Shown: positions 1 to 7,032, counted from the first letter of the stretch. The stretch is 10,592 nucleotides of DNA from an uncultured Oscillospiraceae bacterium (GCA_934408835.1 CAKRVU010000020.1:1-10592); one strand, 5' to 3'. Notes: a model not told the origin generated them from the sequence alone. Translations and numbers: made by a program.

Positions 1-23
1 GGGTACCCCTTTGGCGCACAAAT

Positions 24-58
24 TTGCTTGCAAAGTGTAGTGTGTTATACCTGCTGGC
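24..58 (+). other. oriT: MobV-type origin of transfer (oriT) core
   Basis: The plus strand carries TAGTGTGTTA at 38-47, the core I know from the pMV158/MobM family, where the relaxase nicks within TAGTGTG/TTA; by analogy the nick would fall between 44 and 45. As in that family, the core sits in an imperfect inverted repeat: GTGTA (35-39) against TATAC (46-50), extended by GCA (30-32) against TGC (52-54) with an internal bulge. A MobV-family relaxase is encoded at 8093-9043 on the same strand, but about 8 kb away, whereas oriT usually lies just upstream of mob. No second copy of the core is seen before the relaxase gene. Identity as an oriT is inferred from sequence match; function is not shown. 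Confidence 0.72.
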
Positions 59-71
59 ACGGCTGGCTGGG

Positions 72-107
72 AAAATGAGCGTTTCGCCGGATGGAAACGC
101 TCGTTTT
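72..107. terminator. 14-bp inverted repeat, possible bidirectional terminator
   Basis: AAAATGAGCGTTTC (72-85) pairs with GAAACGCTCGTTTT (94-107) across an 8-nt loop, with one G:T wobble. The GC-rich core (GAGCGTTTC/GAAACGCTC) is flanked by A and T runs on both strands, so it could act as an intrinsic terminator in either direction; on the minus strand it would end the defence operon about 90 nt beyond the hamB stop. The T runs are only 4 long, so termination may be weak. Because it lies beside the oriT core it could instead be an accessory transfer element. Confidence 0.5.
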
Positions 108-108
108 G

Positions 109-164
109 ACCGCCAGGAAAGCGGGCAGTTTTTGCAAATGGGAATATGCAAAAACTTGGGCGGT
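109..164. repeat. Nested inverted repeat next to oriT
   Basis: A perfect 10-bp inverted repeat, AGTTTTTGCA (127-136) and TGCAAAAACT (147-156), with a 10-nt loop, is enclosed by ACCGCC (109-114) and GGCGGT (159-164). No gene covers this stretch. It lies between the 3' end of hamB and the oriT core. It may belong to the oriT region, to a terminator for the minus-strand operon, or be a binding site for an element-encoded protein. Function is unknown. Confidence 0.5.
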
Positions 165-194
165 TTGGGGCGTGGCAGGAGGTATATGTGGTAT

Positions 195-2498
195 TTACTG
201 AATGAGCTCAGATACTTCTCGATCAATATGCCTTTCGTAAGCATCAAAATTGTCTTTGTCATATGGGACTTTACTATCATAGCAGTCCACAAGTTTAAAA
301 GGCACTCCATAATCGCTTACTTTTCGAGCCGTTGGCGAAAGTGCATTATATTCCAATTTTTGAAGTAGCAATCCTAATCCTGCAACATTTTCAATATCAA
401 TACCCTTAACTTTTGAAATATGATATCGATACAAAATATCAAAAAGGCCAAGATATTTTACTAAATGATATTTGAAAACATTATAAACAAAGTCTGCTAC
501 TATCCGAACCGCTTCATCTTTGGTTTTAGGCGGGTCTTGTCTATTCGTATAAAAACGAACCATCGAAATGAATCCGCCTTCAAGATATGAACTTAATAAC
601 ACAGTAATAAGAGAATATCGTTGCTGCCGCCCCGTTCGGACAGAAATAAGCCGTTTGAGTTTATCCTCATGTACTATCGGAAAAATTAACTCTATAATTT
701 TTTGAAATCCATCCCAATATAAACTGCGTGCATTACTTTGTGCCAATTTTACAGATACCTGGTTAATTTCATTCGCAAACCACCACGGCATACGCGAAAT
801 ATACCCGTAAAGTGTTAGTTTATCCTTTGGACCAACAACTCGGAAACAATTAAAAACATCTGCTGGAATCTCAGATGCGATAATTTGAGATTCAATAGTT
901 TCTTTATCACGATGCTCGCTTCCAGACAAATATTTATCTTTTGTTATCTGGTAGTCAACATCTGTTTTAGGTGAATTAACATCATAGTTCTTATGCTCCA
1001 ACACTTCAGGCTGTCCATTAACAATATTCTCAAAATCATTGTTTAAATCAATGACTCTTCCTGAGTAATGTTGATAAAACCTGCCAGCACGACCGGCTAT
1101 ATTTTTAGCATCAAATTGCCGCAGAGGTTTAATACCTTTTTTATTTGATGTAATAATAATGTTTTTTGCCGACGTGTTCACACCTTCCGTAATGGTTGTT
1201 GTCGAGAAAAGACATAATAACGCTCCGTTGTTAAATAGGTTTATAATTTCTTTCTGAATATACTTCGGAATAAGGCTATGATGAATACCTATCCTTCCTC
1301 TCAATGCTTTTAATACAATCCAGTCATCACCAAATGTATGTTGCAAATGATTTAAAAAAATCTCATATGTTTCACTTTCTATTACCGAACATTGCTCTTG
1401 AAAATATGTAATAAGGGGCTGATCCTGTAATAAATATTTTGCATATGTTTCTGTATCAGTTTTTCGACCACAATAAATAATCGTATTTTCCGCTGGGGTG
1501 CTTAACGTTTGAACTATATTAGCAATTTTTTGCCCCTTGCTTACAGAACCGATTTCTATGGGAATTTTATCAATATAATATTGATGTTTCCCCTTGATAG
1601 TCTTATACTCTTTTGAAACAATTTCAAATTGATTATACCGCAAAAAAGAAAATCCGTTGTCTTTTGCAAAATCATTAAAAGATTTCTTTTGCTGCGCATC
1701 TGCTTGAGGAAGCGCCATATATGGACCAGCCAATAGCATATCATCCGTCAATTTGCAAATAAACTCTAACGCCAAACGATATGCCGTATCTCGTTCGTTC
1801 TCTCCAGATGTCTCTTGGTCAATAATGAAGCTATTATCAATTTTATAAACCTCATCAATAAATGCAAAATCAAAATGAAGTTGCCGATGGGAATCCATAA
1901 AGGATAAAAAGCGTTCTGGTGTAAAAATGAAAATATTCTTTTCAGACGGGTTAAATTCTTCTTCACTTAATGAATGAATAGAGTAATCTTTAAATTTATC
2001 CAATTCATATAATCGTTTGTAATTTTCAGATAACAGGCTAATTGCAGGAAAAATCAAAAGGACATTCCTATACTGCATCTTTTGGATGATTTCATATACC
2101 AAGAAAGTTTTCCCAAAAGAAGTAGGTGCAGTTAAAACATAACGATTTTTTTGCTCCATTTTAAAACTGTCAATGACATTCTTTTGATATCTATGTAATT
2201 TGCTATCACCCCTAATAAGGCTGGCATCATGAAATAACGCGCTTAAAGTAAGCGTCTTAATGTTTTCATCAGATATACGGCGTTCTGTAAATTTACTTTT
2301 AAACAAATCAAAATATTGTGGAATTCCTGCCTCGTTTGCCAAAAAGATAAGAAAGTTCATATCCGATTCAGAGATAGTCTCATTTTTAATAAAATCAAAA
2401 AAGTTACATACTTCTTTTACAAAGGCTGCGGCATCAGAAGTGCGCTTATACAAATAATACGCTTTTATTATATTAGCGGTTCTTGTGTGTCTATCCAT
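195..2498 (-). CDS. hamB: HamB, Hachiman defence helicase (Ski2-like SF2)
   Basis: A 767-residue superfamily 2 helicase. Motifs in order: a Q-like element LHRYQ (101-105), Walker A APTSFGKT (124-131), motif Ia FPAISLL (150-156), motif Ib TPERF (193-197), Walker B IDEVY (214-218), motif IV IIYCGRK (340-346), GIHHSL (404-409) typical of Ski2-like enzymes, motif V TTTITEGVN (433-441) and motif VI NIAGRAGR (466-473). The roughly 290-residue C-terminal part is not recognised. The start is supported by AAAGGAGAG at 2508-2516, 9 nt upstream, and overlaps the end of hamA by 31 nt, implying coupled translation. In Hachiman, HamB is known to act as the nucleic-acid sensing or translocating partner that holds and releases the HamA nuclease. 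Assignment rests on the helicase fold plus the adjacent DUF1837 gene. Codons are AT-rich compared with the R-M genes upstream in the operon. Confidence 0.85.
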   Translation of the reverse strand: MDRHTRTANIIKAYYLYKRTSDAAAFVKEVCNFFDFIKNETISESDMNFLIFLANEAGIPQYFDLFKSKFTERRISDENIKTLTLSALFHDASLIRGDSKLHRYQKNVIDSFKMEQKNRYVLTAPTSFGKTFLVYEIIQKMQYRNVLLIFPAISLLSENYKRLYELDKFKDYSIHSLSEEEFNPSEKNIFIFTPERFLSFMDSHRQLHFDFAFIDEVYKIDNSFIIDQETSGENERDTAYRLALEFICKLTDDMLLAGPYMALPQADAQQKKSFNDFAKDNGFSFLRYNQFEIVSKEYKTIKGKHQYYIDKIPIEIGSVSKGQKIANIVQTLSTPAENTIIYCGRKTDTETYAKYLLQDQPLITYFQEQCSVIESETYEIFLNHLQHTFGDDWIVLKALRGRIGIHHSLIPKYIQKEIINLFNNGALLCLFSTTTITEGVNTSAKNIIITSNKKGIKPLRQFDAKNIAGRAGRFYQHYSGRVIDLNNDFENIVNGQPEVLEHKNYDVNSPKTDVDYQITKDKYLSGSEHRDKETIESQIIASEIPADVFNCFRVVGPKDKLTLYGYISRMPWWFANEINQVSVKLAQSNARSLYWDGFQKIIELIFPIVHEDKLKRLISVRTGRQQRYSLITVLLSSYLEGGFISMVRFYTNRQDPPKTKDEAVRIVADFVYNVFKYHLVKYLGLFDILYRYHISKVKGIDIENVAGLGLLLQKLEYNALSPTARKVSDYGVPFKLVDCYDSKVPYDKDNFDAYERHIDREVSELIQ

Positions 2499-3373
2499 TT
2501 TATTACGCTCTCCTTTATTTGCTTAACCTCTGATAATGGCAAAAATATAAAAAACAGCCGATAATCAAAGGAAGCTGGTATTGTAATACTGAGTCGAGTA
2601 TATTCCGCGGCAATATGCTCAATACATTTCTTTATGCTTTGATGATACTCATCTGAAGTATTTTTTTGGTATGCAATGAGTATAGGATATATTAGACGTA
2701 TGCCGCGCTTCTGCACTTCTTGAGCCAAATTTACATCGGGGTTTTCTTCCCAAGCATTTAATAGCGCATCAAGTTCCGGAGTGTGAGTTGAGATATGGTT
2801 TCGCTCATTTATAATTGCAAGCAGATTGCGATTTAAATATCCCTCCGAAATGGATGTGCTCAATTTCTCTAACACAGGGGTTATTGCACTTTTATATTGT
2901 AAGTAAAATTTTGCCTCTCCAAACCATAAATCAATACATCCATCCCTTTCCATCAGATGAAATGCATCAAACCCTTTTGCTTCACTGTTTTCAATAGGAG
3001 AATAAAAGTATCCTCGCGCAGCCAGAACACTTGTTCTCAAAAATACCCTCAAAATTAAATCTAAGAGGACTTCGCCATAAAAACCGTATTTTAACTTTGT
3101 TTCGTCAGATGCTTCTGAAGTATAACGAATACGGCTAAGAATAGCTTTTCGCTGTTCGCGTTCCAACGCAGTATAATCAATTTCATATTCATTAACTGCA
3201 AACTCAACTATCCCGTTATAGATGATTTTGGCAACTTCTTGGGGATTGGTGTTATTAAAGCAAAAATCATTTAGGGAAGAAAGGCATGATTTATCTAACC
3301 CACTTTCTCGGTGTGGCAACTTACATTCAATACAAATTGCATTATGTACTGCATCTTTCAATGCTTCTCTCAT
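2468..3373 (-). CDS. hamA: HamA, Hachiman effector nuclease (DUF1837)
   Basis: A 301-residue protein with features I associate with DUF1837/HamA: GFYGEVLLDLIL (97-108), GFDAFHL (134-140) and DLWFGEAKFY (148-157). Together E101, D136 and E153-x-K155 form a PD-(D/E)XK-like active site, so the protein should be an intact metal-dependent nuclease. In Hachiman, HamA forms a complex with HamB and degrades DNA when the complex is triggered during phage infection. The ATG is preceded by AAGGGGG at 3381-3387 with 7-nt spacing. The gene starts 22 nt after the restriction endonuclease stop and overlaps hamB by 31 nt, so it probably shares a transcript with both. No separate promoter is evident in the 22-nt gap. 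The first 90 residues are less characteristic. Confidence 0.85.
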   Translation of the reverse strand: MREALKDAVHNAICIECKLPHRESGLDKSCLSSLNDFCFNNTNPQEVAKIIYNGIVEFAVNEYEIDYTALEREQRKAILSRIRYTSEASDETKLKYGFYGEVLLDLILRVFLRTSVLAARGYFYSPIENSEAKGFDAFHLMERDGCIDLWFGEAKFYLQYKSAITPVLEKLSTSISEGYLNRNLLAIINERNHISTHTPELDALLNAWEENPDVNLAQEVQKRGIRLIYPILIAYQKNTSDEYHQSIKKCIEHIAAEYTRLSITIPASFDYRLFFIFLPLSEVKQIKESVIKWIDTQEPLI

Positions 3374-3395
3374 GCCTAATCCCCCTTATTTGTTA

Positions 3396-4130
3396 TTAGT
3401 TCCCCGAATTAAATTCCACAAGTTTTTCCCAATCAATACTTCCGTCTTCAAGGCAAAATTCCTGTGTAAATTCCTTCACCAACCTGTTTGCTGCCTTTTG
3501 ATAGGAAGCGTCGAAATCCTCCACATATTTTTCGGGTAGTTTATCCATGAAACGGATTAGTTTTATGTAAAACTCCTCATCCCCGGTCAGTTCTGTCCAG
3601 AAATCCTTTCCTGCCAGTTCCATATAAAATTTAGGCAAGCCTCGGTTTGACATTTTCTTTTTTCCATAGCCATATCCTACAATCGGTACAAACCGTTTCT
3701 TCGCCTGCTGTGCCAGTTTGCTCGCTGCCATAAAGTTCTGTTCCTGTTTCTTACGGCTATCCGCATTGAAAACGCTGGTTCCCGATTTCACAGCAATGGC
3801 GTAAATAGTATTATCCCGTTCCACCATAATATCCACACCCTCTGCCAGGGCTTTCTGCCCCTGTGCTGCGGCAGTTGCAATCGGCTCAAAGAATACATTG
3901 CCAAAAATGGTTTCTTCCGATGATGATATAAATGCAGCAAGGATAGCTTCTACAATCTGTGCGGCGCCGTTCATAGCTTTTGCACGGAATAGGTACGGGT
4001 TTTTGCGTTTCATTACCTTTTTGATATTTAGGCTGTCCACTTTTTTAATCAAGTTGGTGTAAAAATTATCCAGAGCAGTAGCAATGGCCTCCACAACCGT
4101 ATTTTCATTATAAGTTTCATTTATGGGCAT
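3396..4130 (-). CDS. Type II restriction endonuclease, PmeII-like
   Basis: A 244-residue protein that I recognise as resembling the PmeII family of type II restriction endonucleases, seen with C5 methyltransferases in Clostridia. A PD-(D/E)XK-type core is likely: D100 in EGVDI, followed by YAIAVKSG (110-117) with K115; the usual Glu two residues before the Lys is Ala here. Conserved-looking blocks are NPYLFRAKAM (44-53), SSSEETIFGNVFFEP (69-83) and FNADSRKKQEQNF (121-133). The gene overlaps the methyltransferase by 14 nt and has AGGAGG at about 4138-4143, 7 nt before its ATG, giving a tight modification-before-restriction order that fits safe establishment. It would cut unmethylated incoming DNA; the recognition site cannot be read from sequence. 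Nuclease type is well supported, exact family less so. Confidence 0.75.
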   Translation of the reverse strand: MPINETYNENTVVEAIATALDNFYTNLIKKVDSLNIKKVMKRKNPYLFRAKAMNGAAQIVEAILAAFISSSEETIFGNVFFEPIATAAAQGQKALAEGVDIMVERDNTIYAIAVKSGTSVFNADSRKKQEQNFMAASKLAQQAKKRFVPIVGYGYGKKKMSNRGLPKFYMELAGKDFWTELTGDEEFYIKLIRFMDKLPEKYVEDFDASYQKAANRLVKEFTQEFCLEDGSIDWEKLVEFNSGN

Positions 4131-5313
4131 AACAGCTTCCTCCTATTTCAATCGCTTGTTTTAATTTCTGATGGATGTCTGTCCCTCTGAACCGCTTTGT
4201 ATGGATTGCGGCCGTTTGATCTGCAACAGAAAGTATTGCTTTTCCCAAGGCTTGGGCAAGACCCACAGGCACGGCGTTTCCGATTTGCCTGTACTTGGCT
4301 GCATTTGTTCCCATAAATACCCAATCATCCGGGAACTGTTGGATTCGGGCATATTCGCGGATGCTAAGGGGGCGATCCTGCGTTGGGTGGCACATCATGG
4401 TAGCTTTCTGTACGGGCGAAGTGACCAATGTAGGAGCCGGCTGACTATAAGATAATCGCCGGTAAAACCCTACCTTCCCGCCACCGGATTCATACGCACC
4501 ACCCATAGCTACCTTTTTTACCTCAATCGGGAGGTCGCGCCAATTCCCGCCTTCCGGGACAAGGCGCAAAAACGCAAGCCGTTCTTTACTGAAAGCCGCA
4601 CATTCGCCGCTGTCATGTTCTAAATCTTTAATTGTATCTTTTAACGTCTGCCAGCGGTATGAGGGGTCTTGGTGCATTTGGAAATGTGTAGGAAAAGGCA
4701 GGAAAATATCCTCATTGTCCCGGCTCCCAATCAAAACAAAACGTTCACGGAATTGAGGGACGCCATAATTCACAGCATCCAATATCCCATACACGGTCTT
4801 ATAACCCAGCTTATTAAATTCAGACAGGATAACATCCAGCACCGTCCCCAAACGCTGTTCAGGGTCATTTTTATCACGTTCTGCAAGAGGGATATGCTTC
4901 AACGGTGCAGACATAATCCCTTTTACGTTTTCCATGACAAAAAACCGGGGGCGGATATAGTCAATCATACGGATAAAATCCATAAACAAACTACCGCGGG
5001 GGTCATTGATTCCAAGGCGTTTCCCAGCTGTAGAGAATGGCTGGCAAGGCGGTCCGCCGCAAATCAAAAACGGATCCCCCCGTACCATACCTGTTTGTTC
5101 AAGCAAATCCGTAGCGTTAATTTGGTGGATATCCCCACCTAAAACTTTATGTCCATTTGCTTGCATAGTAGCAACACAGGCAGGGTCAAAGTCCTGTCCA
5201 ATTACAATGTTTAATCCGGCTTTTGCAAGGCCAATATCCAACCCCATAGCACCGGAAAACAACGATATGACATCCCTGTTCTGTGCGTTATCTTTAAAAT
5301 GTAATAAATCCAT
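4117..5313 (-). CDS. DNA (cytosine-5) methyltransferase
   Basis: All main C5-methyltransferase motifs are present (numbering from the ATG at 5313): motif I VISLFSGAMGLD (15-26, SAM binding), motif IV GGPPCQPFS with nucleophile C90, motif VI ENVKG (128-132), motif VIII QFRERFVLIG (187-196), a target-recognition region at about 200-285, motif IX around RRLSYSQPAPTLVT, and motif X YRQIGNAVPVGLA (341-353). Length, 398 residues, is normal. An in-frame ATG at 5316 is only 2 nt from AGGAGG (5319-5324), while 5313 is 5 nt away, so the second Met is preferred. It methylates cytosine at the site its partner endonuclease cuts. It starts 12 nt after the small HTH gene stop and overlaps the endonuclease gene. 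The degraded vsr upstream fits the usual C5-methylase companion. Confidence 0.95.
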   Translation of the reverse strand: MDLLHFKDNAQNRDVISLFSGAMGLDIGLAKAGLNIVIGQDFDPACVATMQANGHKVLGGDIHQINATDLLEQTGMVRGDPFLICGGPPCQPFSTAGKRLGINDPRGSLFMDFIRMIDYIRPRFFVMENVKGIMSAPLKHIPLAERDKNDPEQRLGTVLDVILSEFNKLGYKTVYGILDAVNYGVPQFRERFVLIGSRDNEDIFLPFPTHFQMHQDPSYRWQTLKDTIKDLEHDSGECAAFSKERLAFLRLVPEGGNWRDLPIEVKKVAMGGAYESGGGKVGFYRRLSYSQPAPTLVTSPVQKATMMCHPTQDRPLSIREYARIQQFPDDWVFMGTNAAKYRQIGNAVPVGLAQALGKAILSVADQTAAIHTKRFRGTDIHQKLKQAIEIGGSCYAHK

Positions 5314-5325
5314 CATGTCCTCCTA

Positions 5326-5535
5326 TTAAACCCTTTCGCCGTCCGGAAGAACGAAATGGCGTTCAAACGAACATCCAAGCGTTTCAGCCAGATATTCTAA
5401 ATCAAGGATTGTAAAGCTTTCCCGTTTCATTTTTGCATTGAAATTCTGAGGCGTAGTCCCAAGCCGCCGTGCCAATTCAGCAACGCTGATATTAGAGCGC
5501 ACACACAATACTTTAATCTGTTCTGATATTGTCAT
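5326..5535 (-). CDS. Small Cro/C1-type HTH regulator
   Basis: A 69-residue protein made almost entirely of one helix-turn-helix: helices at about 3-13 and ISVAELARRLGTTPQNFNAKM (16-36), then DLEYLAETLG (45-54). AAGGAG at 5543-5548 lies 7 nt before the ATG. It is the first gene after the promoter inside the vsr remnant and lies 12 nt before the methyltransferase start, so it probably controls the R-M operon in the manner of a controller (C) protein or repressor. The 34-bp palindrome at 5569-5602 is the obvious candidate operator. The typical C-box sequence is not seen, so calling it a C protein would be an inference from position only. Confidence 0.8.
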   Translation of the reverse strand: MTISEQIKVLCVRSNISVAELARRLGTTPQNFNAKMKRESFTILDLEYLAETLGCSFERHFVLPDGERV

Positions 5536-5568
5536 AAGGGTACTCCTTGTAAATAATCAAAATCCTAA

Positions 5569-5602
5569 TTGAAGATATAAAATAATTATTTTATATCTTC
5601 AA
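5569..5602. promoter_or_regulatory. Perfect 34-bp AT-rich palindrome, candidate operator
   Basis: The segment reads the same on both strands, with arms TTGAAGATATAAAATAA and its complement and no loop. It lies just downstream of the predicted start of transcription for the HTH-methyltransferase operon and 34 nt before the HTH start codon, and it contains the TAA stop of the broken vsr gene. It lacks the GC stem and T tract of an intrinsic terminator. A dimeric HTH protein binding here could block transcription; a cruciform or weak terminator are alternatives. Confidence 0.55.
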
Positions 5603-6048
5603 CATAGTCCCTATTTTCTTCTATTATATCATTAAATCGCAGCATTTGCAACTCAAAAATCAAATCTTCCACAGCTTCTACACAATCTTCTGTATGTTTT
5701 TGTATATCATGCCCTCAAAAATGCATAGGAACCCATTCCATAGCAAGCAACTTAAAATCGTTTTCCCGATCCCGTTCCATATTGCGCTCGATTTTTTTAA
5801 TCCAATAATCCCGGCTCTGTCCCAATTTCTGCTTTTTGATTTCCCAGTTGTAACCATGGAAAAACTCACTAAATTTTATGCTTTGTAATCGCAATATCCG
5901 GGCTTCCCGGCAGTTTTTTATAGTTTTTGCGGTAACGGATTCCTTTGTGCCAAAGGGCTTTTCGTAAAAGCACCTCAATACTTGTGTCTTTCCCCTTAAT
6001 ATGGCTCATCGCCCGGCTCCGTTGCTCTGTGGTCATTACATCACTCAT
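5586..6048 (-). pseudogene. vsr: Disrupted vsr, very short patch repair endonuclease
   Basis: The ATG at 6048 overlaps the stop of the XRE gene (ATGA). The first 59 codons match the start of Gram-positive Vsr proteins, with RSRAMSHIKGKDTSIE and LPGSPDIAI (the PD motif), then hit TAG at 5871-5869. One frame over, the family sequence resumes with EFFHGYNWE and WIKKIERNMERD. The join lacks about 5 residues of the central strand normally read as AxFCD, which fits a loss of about 14 nt. The resumed frame then meets TGA at 5717-5715 where the family normally has Trp (HFW), after which family-like sequence (DIQKHTEDCVEAVEDLIFELQ) continues to TAA at 5588-5586. Intact Vsr nicks T:G mismatches left by 5-methylcytosine deamination. 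With a frameshift and a nonsense change it should be inactive. No insertion is visible. Confidence 0.85.
5623..5651 (-). promoter_or_regulatory. Sigma-A promoter for the HTH-methyltransferase operon
   Basis: On the minus strand TTGCAA (5651-5646) is followed 17 nt later by a perfect TATAAT (5628-5623). Transcription would start near 5616 and enter the palindrome and then the HTH and methyltransferase genes. It lies inside the 3' end of the vsr remnant, so the R-M genes can be expressed independently of the upstream XRE gene. Confidence 0.6.
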
Positions 6049-6857
6049 TGCTTGTCCTCATTTCCTGCTTGTTCCATCATTTTCTTTGCCAACTGCCGGA
6101 ATTGTTCACTCATTTCCTCATCCAAAGGCATAACCTTTCTAATCTGTTCGGCAACTAACGCTGTTACATCGGCTATTGTGTGAAGCTCTTGCCTTTGTTC
6201 TGCTACTACACTTTTTATACTTTGAAGCATATCGGCAGTAACAGCTTCTCCTGGCTGCTCGCCGCTATCCATATCGTTCTTAATATCCCGTAGGATAGCA
6301 AGGAATATGCTCTTGATTTTTTCAGTCTCTGCTTCGTGTTCTCCCAACTTTTGAGCATTTAGGAATTGCAAGTCCTGCTTTGCTTCCGCCCGGTATTCCG
6401 GGTGGTCTTTCATCAAGTCGGATAGTGAAGCTGTTGCCATTTCAATCAGTTGATTCCGTGCCATAATCCCTTTTGCCGCTGTATCTTGAAAGTAAATCTG
6501 TATCAAGTTTATTAGCCTTGGAAAACTCTTATGCTCCAACAGGCGGTTTAGTATTTTTACATCTACCGCACCTGTTACAAGCCCTTTGACCGCACCTTCG
6601 GATAAGCCCAATTCAGATATATCATAACTCTTGCGGACGCTGATATTTGATAAGCCTAATATGTAATCGGTGGATACCTTGAACACATTGGCAACGCCCA
6701 TAAGAATATCGCTGCTGATTGTTTTTGTTTCACCGTTGACGATACGGCTTAATTGGGAAGCAGAAACGCCAATCCGTTTTGCCAGTTCCTTTTGTGTAAT
6801 ATGATAGTCGTTGCATAAATCGAAAATCCTCTCTCCGGGTGTTCCGGGCAAAGCCAT
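6045..6857 (-). CDS. XRE-family transcriptional regulator
   Basis: A 270-residue protein with an N-terminal Cro/C1 HTH domain (about 7-67; recognition region TQKELAKRIGVSASQLSRIVNG at 21-42, then STDYILGLS at 62-70) and a long, mainly helical C-terminal region of about 200 residues that I do not recognise, probably for oligomerisation or signal sensing. An upstream in-frame ATG exists at 6893, but the start at 6857 is chosen because a perfect AAAGGAGG (6866-6873) lies 8 nt before it. Its stop overlaps the vsr start. It is divergent from the VLP/repA/mob genes, and AATTGCA repeats cover its own promoter, so it likely represses itself and perhaps the plus-strand genes; that role is inferred. 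Confidence 0.85.
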   Translation of the reverse strand: MALPGTPGERIFDLCNDYHITQKELAKRIGVSASQLSRIVNGETKTISSDILMGVANVFKVSTDYILGLSNISVRKSYDISELGLSEGAVKGLVTGAVDVKILNRLLEHKSFPRLINLIQIYFQDTAAKGIMARNQLIEMATASLSDLMKDHPEYRAEAKQDLQFLNAQKLGEHEAETEKIKSIFLAILRDIKNDMDSGEQPGEAVTADMLQSIKSVVAEQRQELHTIADVTALVAEQIRKVMPLDEEMSEQFRQLAKKMMEQAGNEDKQ

Positions 6858-6883
6858 AAACGCCACCTCCTTTGGATGACTAT

Positions 6884-6912
6884 AGTATATCATAAAAATT
6901 GCAAAAATGCAA
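6884..6912 (-). promoter_or_regulatory. Promoter of the XRE regulator
   Basis: On the minus strand TTGCAT (6912-6907) and TATACT (6889-6884) are 17 nt apart, and a TGn extended -10 precedes TATACT. Transcription would start close to 6877, just ahead of the AAAGGAGG site, leaving a very short leader. Confidence 0.6.
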
Positions 6913-6945
6913 TTTCAAAAGTCTATACCTTCCGAAAATGCAATT
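6896..6945. promoter_or_regulatory. Candidate operator: AATTGCA repeats
   Basis: A perfect 8-bp inverted repeat AAATTGCA (6896-6903) / TGCAATTT (6908-6915) overlaps the -35 and spacer of the XRE promoter. A third copy of the half-site, TGCAATT, lies at 6939-6945. Such a site over an XRE gene's own promoter suggests autoregulation. The remaining intergenic DNA up to 7032 shows only a weak plus-strand promoter (TGTTAAACT at 6977-6985, without a good -35). Confidence 0.5.
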
Positions 6946-7032
6946 CCCGCAAAAATCCGGAATTTGAAATATTTTCTGTTAAACTGATAGCAGTTCATCG
7001 ATGGACAATGAAATTAAGACATGGAGGTAATA

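Noticed and set aside
24-368. Plus-strand open frame of 114 codons at the left end
   Set aside because: It runs through the oriT core and hairpins and then antisense to the end of hamB, has no ribosome binding site, and its product looks random.
4669-5142. Plus-strand 157-codon open frame
   Set aside because: It is antisense to conserved methyltransferase motifs I to VIII, with no ribosome binding site.
5569-5602. Intrinsic terminator at the AT palindrome
   Set aside because: The stem has almost no GC, no loop and no T tract after it, and it lies between a good promoter and its first gene. An operator is more likely.
5715-5978. Separate 87-residue minus-strand gene
   Set aside because: From EFFHG onward it is the second fragment of the broken vsr gene, and the residues before that are out-of-frame vsr sequence, so it is not an independent gene.
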